Of a stretch of DNA of 64,000 bases, positions 21,501 to 30,135 are shown in pieces. The notes under the pieces were generated by a model. It was not told the origin of the DNA and did not search any database. It saw nothing but the letters and a program-made list of their open reading frames with translations. Source of the stretch: Sphaerolaimus hirsutus (taxonomy: Eukaryota; Nematoda; Chromadorea; Monhysterida; Sphaerolaimidae); NCBI GenBank assembly GCA_964036195.1, contig CAXIWS010000778.1, positions 39,649-103,648 on the forward strand, in the 5' to 3' direction. The translations under genes were made by a program, and so were the position numbers. Each line of letters starts with the position of its first letter. Position 1 is the first letter of the stretch.

Positions 21501-21750
21501 GTTTGAAAAGAAATTTTTTCTCAAAAACTGCACAATCAGCCAAATGGGAATTTGCCGGTAACTGTACCGGTGTATCAGAATTGTTGAATACCATCAAGTG
21601 AAAGTGTTTTTCATTGGTAGCGGAAATGGTATTATACATTGAAATAGGTGAATTTTTGACATCCACATTCGAATATACACATACAGAGTTGTCCCATGTC
21701 TCCGGCGAAATCGTGTCTGGTTTTGAGACCACTTTGAGTCTCTTTGAGAC
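18598..21750 (-). CDS. pol: Pol of gypsy copy 2: RT, RNase H and integrase
   Basis: One open frame of about 1050 residues. Counting from its first in-frame Met in the LTR (1089 residues in all), RT spans about 240-470 with FSAIDIRHGYYNVPL, MPFGTCNAGATF and YIDD at 385-388. RNase H spans about 535-655 with FYLETDAS, ELES, VITDNSG and VADALSR. Integrase runs from the HMGIYACH...CTACVNC zinc finger (about 769-809) through the catalytic aspartates (IIHVDSMQL, IISDRGTEY) to the glutamate in NGMVETVNGRL (about 932), ending with a GPY/F-like tail. All catalytic residues are present. The true translation start is unclear because the LTR and primer site happen to be open. Gag and protease are missing upstream. 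Confidence 0.9.
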   Translation of the reverse strand, partial: VSKRLKVVSKPDTISPETWDNSVCVYSNVDVKNSPISMYNTISATNEKHFHLMVFNNSDTPVQLPANSHLADCAVFEKKFLFKPGTQFHRSFLCPPDAHALKAIQMPVPPKTEFDKSINTPIKMTPEQRLQFILENLPKTNRLQLSPEQNEKFTQLLFEFHDIFSCHDYDVGCTPLVSHPILTDPQHPPIKQAPRYEPPCKREFIQKAISSMLRENIIEHSDGPWASPITIAPKGTDDYRFCVDFKMVNLITKIDSYPLPRIGEILAEFAGRKIFSAIDIRHGYYNVPLTDEDSREKTSFVCSLGQFRYTRMPFGTCNAGATFMRLMNIMLMHLNEDLTRAWVRAYIDDILCCSDDIEEHLIHLRRLFLRIHWANLKMQPKKCNLCATTLKYLGHQISAVGITPAPSRVTAMLDLPKVHTKQDLRRFLGKCVYYSHFIPNYSRIAAPLYRILKGKIIKHGHQPFEWSEEMLDAWSTLKYCLSTSPVLIHPIRDGRPFYLETDASAQGLGAVLSQYSDDGKIHPISFISKSLTHPHKTFSAAELESLCIAWAIRRLADFVEGQNLIVITDNSGIEQALKSPAHSKLKRWSVYIGGKVSKFIHRAGKFNQVADALSRNPVKTDIFGPDELKFATKLVTGLSAQMMTTGVTPETLHHTDQKCVSIKPELDWHRIQRDDPELSTHIKQLEMDPSSIPGACLINGILYFKTFHVQNEYAIWPPKTWQQACLEQAHMGIYACHGGQLRTIELLCQYFSWPTLKTDVLSFCTACVNCKQTKRHVLHPGPLGKTDTPTQPFDIIHVDSMQLEHNDSKSKVLVVVDAFSRYIVTIPVSSLKAAPVTKALLKNVFLIYGAPRLIISDRGTEYLNNEFRQLCMHYGTTHSPTLPHNPSANGMVETVNGRLRDLYRITRLETPNLHWKEILPIITLKHNMGVNKNTQCCPFYLIFGHLPHWNLFYVAAKSLDHSSARYVAQKQSDKHRAVYHKYLNSQQKIDINIGDQVMVKLNTQNRTLPKFSGPHTVLSVEGPILFIQVGEDARKIPHCYCWKVNTFPPK

Positions 21751-21798
21751 CGCTTCGCATGCGCGAGGCCCTGGGTTCAATCCCCAGCACGTCCACCA
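21751..21798 (-). promoter_or_regulatory. Extended tRNA-Ala primer-binding site of gypsy copy 2
   Basis: Starting two bases from the LTR, the element carries TGGTGGACGTGCTGGGGA and continues as tRNA-Ala complement for 48 bases, through the T arm and variable loop and into the anticodon stem-loop (GCATGCGAAGCG). A typical PBS is about 18 bases. Copy 1 has all 75. Confidence 0.8.
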
Positions 21799-21800
21799 AA

Positions 21801-21942
21801 TAACGGAGATACTTAGTCGACGGGATTTTGACTGTTGTTCATATCGTTCATCCGACCAACCAATCACGTTTTATGCTATCACATCACATTAAATAATCAG
21901 ACAAATGGAACTAAAACAATCTCGCATATCTAGGATCCCACA
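21801..21942 (-). repeat. 5' LTR of gypsy copy 2
   Basis: It has the same 142 bp as 16699-16840. The flanking GTAT at 21943-21946 is the target duplication. Confidence 0.9.
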
Positions 21943-22280
21943 GTATTTTTCCAGCGAATTTCGATTATCCACGGACGCGCTTTTTTCTTGTTTATCGTTT
22001 TCGCAGCGCTCACCTTGAAATCCTGCTGGCGCCATTTTGACGCCCTTTTAAAGCAGGGCGCCAGGCGCCAAGGGCGCCATGGCGCCTTTCAGAAAGTGGG
22101 CGCCAGGCGCCAAGGGCGCCACAGAAAAAGGGCGCCAAGCGCCAATGGCGCCATGGCGCGGCGCCCTTTGGCGCCCTCACAAAGCGCCAGCGCCATGGCG
22201 CCATTCCATCACTAGTTGGCACACTTCCAGCGGGAACCACGCGTGCAGGGTGTAAAGTAACCGGAGTATACATAGTATAG

Positions 22281-22440
22281 CAGAGTTGTTAGAATTACTG
22301 AACTTTTTTCAAAAGTATATGTAAATGTAAGTATTTATTTTTTACTCACCAAAAAGTATAGAAAATGTAAAATACTTTTTTTAATACGTACTCATGCGTA
22401 AAGGTGAGTAAAATACAGTAAAGCTCAACAAGAAAAATTT
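22281..22440. mobile_element. Left end of a CAGAGTTG-type hAT-like element
   Basis: It begins CAGAGTTGTTAGAATTAC and continues with AAATGTAAGTATTT and AAAATACT motifs, like the complete element at 41507-42301. No right end was found before the next repeat. Confidence 0.45.
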
Positions 22441-22449
22441 AAAATATGA

Positions 22450-22975
22450 ACAGTACAAGAAAAGCTTGAAAATTCGAAAGCTAAATTCAATAATTTGATA
22501 ACTATTTTTGAGGAAAGATCACTTCAGAAAACACACTTTCAAAGACTTTCTGCACAGGTTTTTCCATCATTACCAATGGTTAAAGCTGAAACAAAAGGAG
22601 TTTGGGAAAAGAGTATCCCCTACAAAGTTGGCTTGAAAAAGACAATGTGTGTGAAACTTTTCCTGTGAAAAATCATTTGCATTGGCGTGATTATAAATGC
22701 ATCAAAGTATATAGGTATAAAAAGGTAGAGTATCCTTATTGATTAAACCTTGCGTCTTTTTGACTGACGATTTTTAGTACAGTTTGGTCCCAAATTGAGA
22801 AAAATTAACAACCAGGAAAAAAGAAACTAAAAAATGCAGCCCTTAACAACATTTTCTATTTTTTCAATGATTTGTATGGTAATAGTGACCTGTGACAATG
22901 AGCATGTAGAATATAGCACTAGTAGGGTTTTTGTCATTTTTATTTAATCTGCGATTAAATGTACCTAACCTACTT
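22450..22975 (+). repeat. Dispersed repeat p, copy 1, with two conserved coding-like pieces
   Basis: It closely matches 58310-59000. A first frame contains QWLKLKQKEFGKRVSPT and, after a frameshift, HLHWRDYKCIKVY and EYPY followed by a stop. About 90 bases later an ATG (22834) opens MQPLTTFSIFSMICMVIVTC, a signal peptide followed by DNEHVEYSTS. The second copy has the same pieces. The layout (end of one ORF, short gap, signal-peptide ORF) recalls the pol-ORF3 junction of the gypsy copies, so this may be part of another retroelement. That is inference; no known domain was recognised. Confidence 0.45.
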
Positions 22976-23058
22976 AACGCGGCGGATATGATGGCATACA
23001 ATGTTCTGAAAGAATACGCAACGACCGTAGCGTTAACCGAATGGGCACTTTGCCAAAT

Positions 23059-24205
23059 TAAACACCTTCCCGATCAAGTCCGGCCCCCTATTTTTATTTT
23101 CACTTCGCATGCCCTATCTGCGGTTGTGAGAGGAGTTTAAAGCTAATGCTTGTGGGGTATATAGGTGCAACCCCCCACTACCCCTCATGAAGAAATAGGG
23201 CAGCGGCGACTCATTATAAAGGGGGTCGCTGTATACATGAAAATTTTTTGCGGCATTTTCAGTGTCCCGCACAGGTTCGGCCCCCAGTTTATTTCTAGTG
23301 CTACCGCTTGAAAAAGGGTCGTCAGACGCCAATAACGCCACAGGAAAATGGCGCTAAGTGGTAATGACCTTCTCAAATGGCGCCAGTGCCATGGCGCCAT
23401 TCCATCACTAATCCCGATGCCTCAATATTTATTCCCTATCCCAAACCTTTAATTTTTAAAGGCTTTTTCACTTTTATTTTGTGACAAACTTGACCCGCTG
23501 GTTTAGGGTGTTTTATAGAGGAAGGTTTAAGGTTCCAAGTTGCGTAAAGAATTATACCCCAAAAATGCCTCCATTAGAAAATTAAGTTGGGGTTAATTCA
23601 AAAAAGAAAAATTTTGACAATTTTTGTTCCTGTTATGGCGTAATTTTGACATCATAAAGTTCACCCCAAGTAAATTTTCTAATGGAGGCGTTTTAGAGGT
23701 AAAGTTTTTTACGCAGCTTGGAACCTTATACCCCCCTCTTAAAAACATCCTAAACCAGCGTGTGAAGTGTGTACAAAAATAAAAGCAAAAAGTGCAGTTT
23801 TAAATTTGCAAAGTTCATTTTCTTGTCTGCTGCTTAAAGGGTGGGTGTTTGTGGAATGTTTGGCCATGGCACTGGCGCCATTTCAGGTAGCCAAGCGGTG
23901 CCACGCCAGGGCACCTATTTCCTGTGGTGTTATTGGCACCTGACACCTGTTTTTCAAGCTGTAGCGCAAGAAATAAACTGGGGGCCGGACCTGTGCGGGA
24001 CAGTGAAAACGCTGCAATCTTTTTTCACATATATGGCAACCCCCTCTATAATGAGACACCGCTGCCCCATTTATTCATGAGGGGTAGTGGGGGGTTGCAC
24101 CTATATACCCCACAAGTATTAGCTTTCCTCCCCTCCCACAACCGGAGAGAGGGCGTACGAAGTGAAAAAAAAATAGAGGGCCGGACTTGATCAGGAAGGT
24201 GTTTA
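23059..24205. mobile_element. Palindromic foldback element (family n), copy C
   Basis: The left end TAAACACCTTCCCGATCAAG and the right end CTTGATCAGGAAGGTGTTTA are inverted. The arms extend through CCCGCACAGGTTCGGCCCCCAG and its complement. The left arm holds a GCGCC-type fragment (about 23315-23410, ending GGCGCCATTCCATCACTA) from a hAT-like insertion. Confidence 0.65.
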
Positions 24206-25055
24206 TTTCACAATATAACAAAATTAATGGAATCTTCCCGATAGAACTAGACATTAAAAAAACAACTGATATATTTTACGTTAATAATGTTTGAAGAGTT
24301 GTTCATGTTTTGTTAAAATGAGAGTGATTTCTCTTGTTTTGCAATGATTAGTTTTGCATTTACACAACTCTATCTGCTTGTGGGTTAGGATATAGTCGGC
24401 AGACATGATACTATACAATGAGTCACATGATGTCATATCATGCACGCTGTATCCAACCCGTAGAACGCTGTTTTGGTGACTCGTGCTTACGCATATACAG
24501 AATGAAACTATTCAATTGTGCCCGCACAATTCAAACCCCCGTCAAAGTGTAGTTGAGTTTTTTGGCATGATGCCATCCAAGCGTCGTCTGGATCTGAATA
24601 AATACAAAGCGGGAACGTTTTCTGAATTCAAAATTTTGAACGTAACAAGTTTTCGTCAAAATGAATCGATAGCGTGTAACTTTTCATAATATGAATTAGA
24701 TTAAACGTAGGTAAACGTATAATCAAAAATTTGCAGCACCTATCGGCACAAAAATTGGGGTAAACGAGTGCATAAAGAACAGCACATTTTTATTTTCCTT
24801 CTTACTATCTTTATATTTTCTTTTTTACTAAATTCCTTTCTCGTTCGCTCTACAAGAACAAAATATAACTTTCCAATTTTGTAGAATGATATGTCCGTCG
24901 ACTATACATATTGACACATTCACGACCCACTGTGCATCGTTTTTCTACCGTTTTTAAGATGTATCGCACTTCGCTGTTCAGTAATATGTTGAATTTCATT
25001 GACGCTCAGCGAAGGGAAACATAAGTGGACCAAACCTGTATAATATCATGTCATA
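24206..25055. other. Low-similarity region with no supported gene
   Basis: It contains one TATAGTCGGCAGACATGATACT block at about 24391, related to the TATACTCGG foldback ends. A 68-residue plus-strand ORF (24483-24689) has no recognisable motif. The rest is AT-rich. Confidence 0.3.
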
Positions 25056-25059
25056 CATA

Positions 25060-26746
25060 TGTACCTTCTTAAGTGCCAGTGGTGACAAAATGTAAGATGG
25101 CAAAAATAATGTAAAATTTATGAGTGAAAATATGGGCCTGGTTGTGGCACTTTTAGTTCCTGACAAATAAATGTGGTAGGCAATCAGACAAAACAGGAAC
25201 TTTAGGTACAGTTTTAGATATGGCCCATATAAAATTTATGTTTTCCTTTGTTTTTGATTTTTGGAAGTTGATAAAACTGTTTTGAGTAATATTATTCTAT
25301 ATTTATGTAATGAGTGTATTTGTAAGAAAAACTATTGACAGTTACTTTTGTTTACAAGTTTTAAGAGTATATTTACAATGTTTTCACATATAAAAATAGT
25401 ACAATGGAAAAGTGTACAAACTTAGCATAAATACACTACTTAGCATCTAATGTGTGAACCACACAAATCACTATTGTGGTTCACACTTATAATTTGCTAA
25501 ATTTATAATCTAAGACAGAATCATAACCTCTATGCTATGATTCAAAGTTAGATATAGACTGGTTCAATGATAGAAATGACAGGGGCAAAAGCCCAAAAAG
25601 AATAACACAAATGTAGAGTACATACAAGGGGCAATAGCAATGGTAGCAATATAATGATAGAATAAACACAAGAAAATAGGCAGCAACACAATATCATAGA
25701 GTAGACATAAGTAAATAGGCAGCAATCATAAAGTAGACAATTGAAGGAAGATTTCTTTAAAATGCTTTAGACTGACTTTGAAGGTGAATTCTCAGCTATT
25801 TATACTGCTGAGAAATTGCCCATGATGGTGCAATATTGTGCAATTAGTGACTTGAACATGATGGTGCAATGTAGTGCAGTCACTAATTGACCCAGTTTAC
25901 CTGCATGCTTTGCATGTGCACTGTGCAATCTGTGACTTTAATTGTAATTTATGGCTTTGTTAGAACTTTCTGTCAGTTCAAGTTTGTAGGTCACCTGCAT
26001 GCTTTACATGTGCATTGTTAACTTTGCATGCATTCCATAGAGCATACATTGCATTGGATGAATCACCTTTGTTGTTCTGATGAAATGCTAATTACTGAAC
26101 TTTTGTTGTGTGTGAAAATGTGTGTGTGTGTGTGTGTGAAAACCAGTTCAAACCAGTTCAGTCCAGTTTTTGTTGTTATGACATCATCTGTGTTATATTT
26201 ATGACATCACTTTAAATGCTGGACTGTCAGAGGTAACAGCTGTATATTGTAAAAAGTTTACTAAGTATTTACTTTAGTTTTTACAAGTATTTTTGCTAGG
26301 TAAATCAAAATAGTAGTTACTGTAAGTGGATTGTTATGTGTAAGTGAAAATAAGTCTAATGCTTAAATTAGTTATGTTGATAGTCTTGAAAAGTTTGGAA
26401 GTAAATGTATACTTTATGTAATAAACCAGTGCCAGTGATAAATGTTTAATTGTTCAATCCCTATGGATCAGACAGCTTAATTAAAAAGTTGTGCCAAGCT
26501 ACTGCACCATGACTACCCATAAATGTAGTGGCTTGGTCTCACTGCTTGAAGCAATCTGCCATTCCAGGACTGATAATTTTAAAGTTTTATTATTATTATT
26601 TTTTAGAATAATATTTATTTATCTGCTATGCAGATAAGATGGGAAATTTGGCATTTATCTGGTAAATTACATAGCATAATTTTTCAAATAAAAATTGTTG
26701 GCATCTATTTTGAAACATTTTTGAATACCTGTACTTAGAAATTACA
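25060..26746 (-). repeat. 3' LTR of the gag-only element
   Basis: It is 1687 bp. It contains a GT microsatellite near 26119-26138 and a block near 25140-25170 (GGCCTGGTTGTGGCACTTT) that is absent from the other LTR. Confidence 0.85.
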
Positions 26747-26753
26747 GGTAAAG

Positions 26754-26762
26754 CCCCTCCTT
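26754..26762 (-). promoter_or_regulatory. Polypurine tract of the gag-only element
   Basis: The minus strand reads AAGGAGGGG seven bases before the 3' LTR start (TGTAATTTC). This is the expected place for plus-strand priming. Confidence 0.6.
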
Positions 26763-27055
26763 AGGGAAATACTGTCCCAAGTATTTAATTAAAAAAATAT
26801 TGATTCACTTTTGAATGCATAGTGCATAGATTGCACTTTCAAAAATGTTGTAAAATAGTTAGGTATTTACAAAAAAAATGCAATTAGGGAACCAAGGGTT
26901 TAATGGATTTTTTTATTTAAGATTACATTTGTAATCCCAGGCAGATTTTGTTTATCTACACTACTTGAAAATATTGTGTGATTGCATTGTCCTATTTAAG
27001 AAAAATAACTTGGAGGAAAATTATGAAAATTGATACAGAAATATATTTTACTAAC

Positions 27056-29146
27056 TTAATTAAACGAATAAGAATTTATATATGTACAACAATGTTCACC
27101 AGTGGTCATCCTTTGCAGTCCATCATCTTGCAGCTTGCCACTTTGATCTTGGAACATCCCATTTTTTTTTTTGAAACCCTTTGATTTGGCCTGTGTAGAC
27201 TGGAATTGTGTCGATTTGCCATCCTTTCCTCTAGTAGTCCTGCTGGAATTTTGCATCATGGCCAATGGATTTTCAGTATGTCCATCATTCATTTGTTTAG
27301 TGTGAGGTTCATCTGGAACATCTTCTGATCCCAGATGTGTTTGAACTGTTGTTATATCATTCCTGTGAGGGTTAGATGGGTTAAATGTTAGCATCAAACA
27401 CATTAAGTTCACATTATATTCACTTTCAACTTTATCTGAGTGTAAGCTCTCCAAACCAGAGTCAGAACAAAAAGTTGCAGACTCAGATATATCATCATAA
27501 CTCTTTTTAAAGTATGGCTTGAATTCACTGTCATTATTGGAGCTTTGCCAATATTCAGTACTTACATGATGATTTAAATGCTCACTGTCTGGTTGGGAGG
27601 ATTGGCAGTATTTATTTATATCACAAAATGCTGAATCAGGTTCAACATACATGTCCATTTTCTTATTTTCTGACTGCTTTGGTGTAGTTACTTTTCTCCT
27701 ACCATTTATGCATATCATTTCAACTTCATTTAAAGAGATGCTGGCATCCCCACTAATTTGACTCATTTTGCTTATGGACACAGTCTCACAAATTTCCCTT
27801 AAGTTTGGATCAAGGCTGGTTACAATGTTTGAAGTTATTTCTTGCTTTGTCTTCATAGACCAGTTAGAAGCTGGGCCAAAGGCTATTATTGCTTTTTTGT
27901 ACTTCTGATAAAAAAATGTAACAGGGTCTATTTTTTCTTGTGTAAAATCATAAAATGCTTCTTTAACTGTAGTAGGTATTAAATACTTCAATGACGTTCT
28001 CAACTGACTGATAATGGTATTGAAAGATAACTTTTCTTGTGGTGCTAACACAATCAAAGCATCTTCTGCTGGCCCTGAAATTAGTTTCAGGGCAAGCATG
28101 GCTTTAATGTGGTCACTACTTATTTTGAGTTCAAGAAATTTATTTTCCAATTTATGAACCCATTCTGTAAAGTTTTCACCATTTTCCCCAGTGTAAATAC
28201 CACACTGCTTTTCTAGATAAGACATTTTTCTTTCTATTTCCAATTCAGCATCCCAATCTTCAGTTTCCACTGGTTTTGTGGGAATAATTAGTTCATTGTC
28301 TTTATTTGCATTTTGAGCTTGTACTTCTGGAAATTGCATTGGTAGCAACATACCAGAAAGTGCATTTGAAGATAAATAGTCATTGGCTGGCAAACTTATG
28401 TGGGGTTTTATTGGCATGCTATTGTTGAACATTTCAGGGTTCCCATCTATGGTGTTGTGTAACAAATAAGCTTGAAATTCCTGTGGCTTTGAAGCACCTG
28501 CAGCTCCAAAGGCAAGCAAATTTGGTTCAGGAACTTCTTCTTGAATAGGTTCACCCTGTTGTTCAATTGATATTTCATTAAAAGCATGGGATAACTGTGA
28601 TTCAGAATCATCACTAATACTATTTTCACTTCCCCATGTTATGTGCTTTAGGTTCAGCATATTACATGTATATATAATAGAGTCCTTACCTCTATCCAAA
28701 GGCAAAATAGGCCAGGGATATTTACCTTGGCTTATTTCCTCAAAGTTTCTATTTATCTTTTTTGTCATGCTTATTAAGTCCTGATTTAATTTATATTCAC
28801 AATCCATACCAATTAAAGTCAAAGCTTCAGCATGATTTTGGTATGCATAAACTTCTGTTAACAAAGAAAAAGCCCTTTGAGCTAATATTGTACCCTCCAA
28901 CCCAAGCCAGGGAGAGTTATTTACCAATGAGCTGTGTATTAACTCAATTTCAAAGCCCAATGCTACTTCTTGCATTTGCTCATAATTTAGATATGTGAAG
29001 TCAAAATCATGACTTTTGATCAAAGCAAATGCAGCCTTTAAACTGTCAAGTTTTGATGTTGTTATCCCTTGGAAATAGGGGCTCTCTAATGGGATATCAA
29101 CAAAATTTTCCCAATAATCAGGAAATGTGATGTGATACTCAGCCAT
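27056..29146 (-). CDS. gag: Gag-like capsid protein of the gag-only LTR element
   Basis: The 696-residue uninterrupted frame starts MAEYHITFPDYWENF. Residues about 310-470 look like a retrotransposon capsid: GENFTEWVHKLENKFLEL, then AMLALKLISGPAEDAL, then a helical ISQLRTSLKYLIP...VKEAFYDFTQE stretch, an arrangement typical of Gag. I see no CCHC zinc knuckle and no protease motif. The C-terminal 200 residues are Ser/Asn/Asp-rich and end Lys-rich. The frame has no stop over 2.1 kb in an AT-rich setting, so it was under selection until recently. If translated it would assemble particles and package its own RNA, needing RT and integrase in trans. A domesticated host Gag is excluded by the LTRs and target duplication. 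Confidence 0.75.
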   Translation of the reverse strand: MAEYHITFPDYWENFVDIPLESPYFQGITTSKLDSLKAAFALIKSHDFDFTYLNYEQMQEVALGFEIELIHSSLVNNSPWLGLEGTILAQRAFSLLTEVYAYQNHAEALTLIGMDCEYKLNQDLISMTKKINRNFEEISQGKYPWPILPLDRGKDSIIYTCNMLNLKHITWGSENSISDDSESQLSHAFNEISIEQQGEPIQEEVPEPNLLAFGAAGASKPQEFQAYLLHNTIDGNPEMFNNSMPIKPHISLPANDYLSSNALSGMLLPMQFPEVQAQNANKDNELIIPTKPVETEDWDAELEIERKMSYLEKQCGIYTGENGENFTEWVHKLENKFLELKISSDHIKAMLALKLISGPAEDALIVLAPQEKLSFNTIISQLRTSLKYLIPTTVKEAFYDFTQEKIDPVTFFYQKYKKAIIAFGPASNWSMKTKQEITSNIVTSLDPNLREICETVSISKMSQISGDASISLNEVEMICINGRRKVTTPKQSENKKMDMYVEPDSAFCDINKYCQSSQPDSEHLNHHVSTEYWQSSNNDSEFKPYFKKSYDDISESATFCSDSGLESLHSDKVESEYNVNLMCLMLTFNPSNPHRNDITTVQTHLGSEDVPDEPHTKQMNDGHTENPLAMMQNSSRTTRGKDGKSTQFQSTQAKSKGFKKKNGMFQDQSGKLQDDGLQRMTTGEHCCTYINSYSFN

Positions 29147-30135
29147 TCCTCACAAAAAAATGATCTTTTGTTTATTTTTTTGATTTGGTGTCTCACAAAA
29201 TTATTGCAAACAAACCTTGTGCAGAGTTAGATGGACACACTTAAATTGATCACAAGTTAAATTGAAAGTAATAAGATTTCTAAATACTCACCAAGTCTAT
29301 GTTTCTGCTGTTGTTTTTGTTGTAGTCCTGTATCCAATTCTGTAGAAGCCAAGTAGTTGAAATTTCAATTTATAAAAGTAGCAAAATCTCTAATGCAATA
29401 ATTTTTTTTTGCTTAGAAATCTGAATTTTCAGAAGATTAAAATGAGAATTTGAAATCCACTGAAAATTTAGAAAAATAAATATGCCCACATCAAATTTAC
29501 ACATGTAAGAATCAAAACAAAAAAGTTTATCAAACTGAAAAAATGATCTACTTGCAAAAAGTGATATAAATAACACCCTGAAATGTGTGTTTTGGAGGTG
29601 TTGCAGTCAAGATTGCAATATTTTTGACTTTCACTGCATAAACCTGTGTGAAAAAGAACACACAGTGATGTTTTCATACACACTGAAAATTTAGTGAGTG
29701 TGACTTTAAAACTAACTTTTGTGTGACTTCCACAGACTTGAAAAGGGACAAACTAGCAAAAACTACTTCCAAAATGTTCCTGCTTTTTCACCTTCACAGT
29801 TCAAAACTGTGAACAGGGCAAATGTCACAACTGCCCTTAGCCCCCTCCTAAGAAAGTGAAAGGCAAAAATAAGCAGAGAATAGGGGACAGAAAGTAGAGG
29901 TTTTAAACAGAAAGTATTTTTCTTTTTTTAAAGAAGATATCTAGAAGATAGAGCTACAGTACTCACCAGTTCTGGTTGGTGGGTATAAAAAATAATGTAG
30001 GGTGGGAAGGGTACAGCTTAGATTGAAAGGATAATGCCCTTCAGAAGCTGTGCTTGCCAAATCTGTTGGCAATGTAAAAAAATGTAGGGTGCAAGTTCTC
30101 TTCTGTTGGGAGAACAATGCCGCGCTCGCCAGTTC
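29147..30135 (-). other. 5' leader of the gag-only element
   Basis: About 1 kb between LTR and gag. Close to the LTR, a degenerate unit with CACCAGTTCTGG, TTGCCAAATCTG and CGCCAGTTCTG recurs about every 80 bases with ATGTAGGGTG between. The primer site just after the LTR (GAACTGGCGAGCGCGGC on the minus strand) was not matched to a tRNA. No gene was seen. Confidence 0.45.

Larger units (their letters stand above)
16699..21942 (-). mobile_element. Ty3/gypsy LTR retrotransposon, copy 2 (gag and protease missing)
   Basis: LTRs of 142 bp at 16699-16840 and 21801-21942 look identical base for base. The 4-bp target duplication GTAT flanks the element (16695-16698 and 21943-21946). The order on the minus strand is LTR, 2-base spacer, extended tRNA-Ala primer site, pol, ORF3, purine tract (GAGGAGTGAAAA), LTR. 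Identical LTRs mean very recent insertion. Gag and the protease are absent, so mobilisation would have needed Gag and protease in trans. Pol is one uninterrupted frame. Confidence 0.9.
16053..22214. mobile_element. GCGCC-type hAT-like element, split by gypsy copy 2
   Basis: It starts TAGTGATGGAAAAGCGCC and ends GGCGCCATTCCATCACTA, with an exact 8-bp duplication GTTGGCAC on both sides (16045-16052 and 22215-22222). Both subterminal zones (about 16062-16310 and 22025-22205) are arrays of GGCGCC and GCGCCAAG motifs. Subtracting the retrotransposon leaves about 0.9 kb, the same as the uninterrupted copy at 36708-37607, whose central sequence aligns across the insertion point. It encodes no transposase. 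Confidence 0.85.
15851..22270. mobile_element. TATACTCGG foldback element (family l), outer shell of a four-level nest
   Basis: The left end TATACTCGGCGTACATG and the right end ...CCGGAGTATA are inverted. The arms include TTGGAAGCGCGCCAATG at the left and a GTTGGCACACTTCCAGCGGGAACC block at the right, which recurs inverted at 56339-56587. A GCGCC hAT-like element (16053-22214) inserted into it, and gypsy copy 2 inserted into that. Confidence 0.6.
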
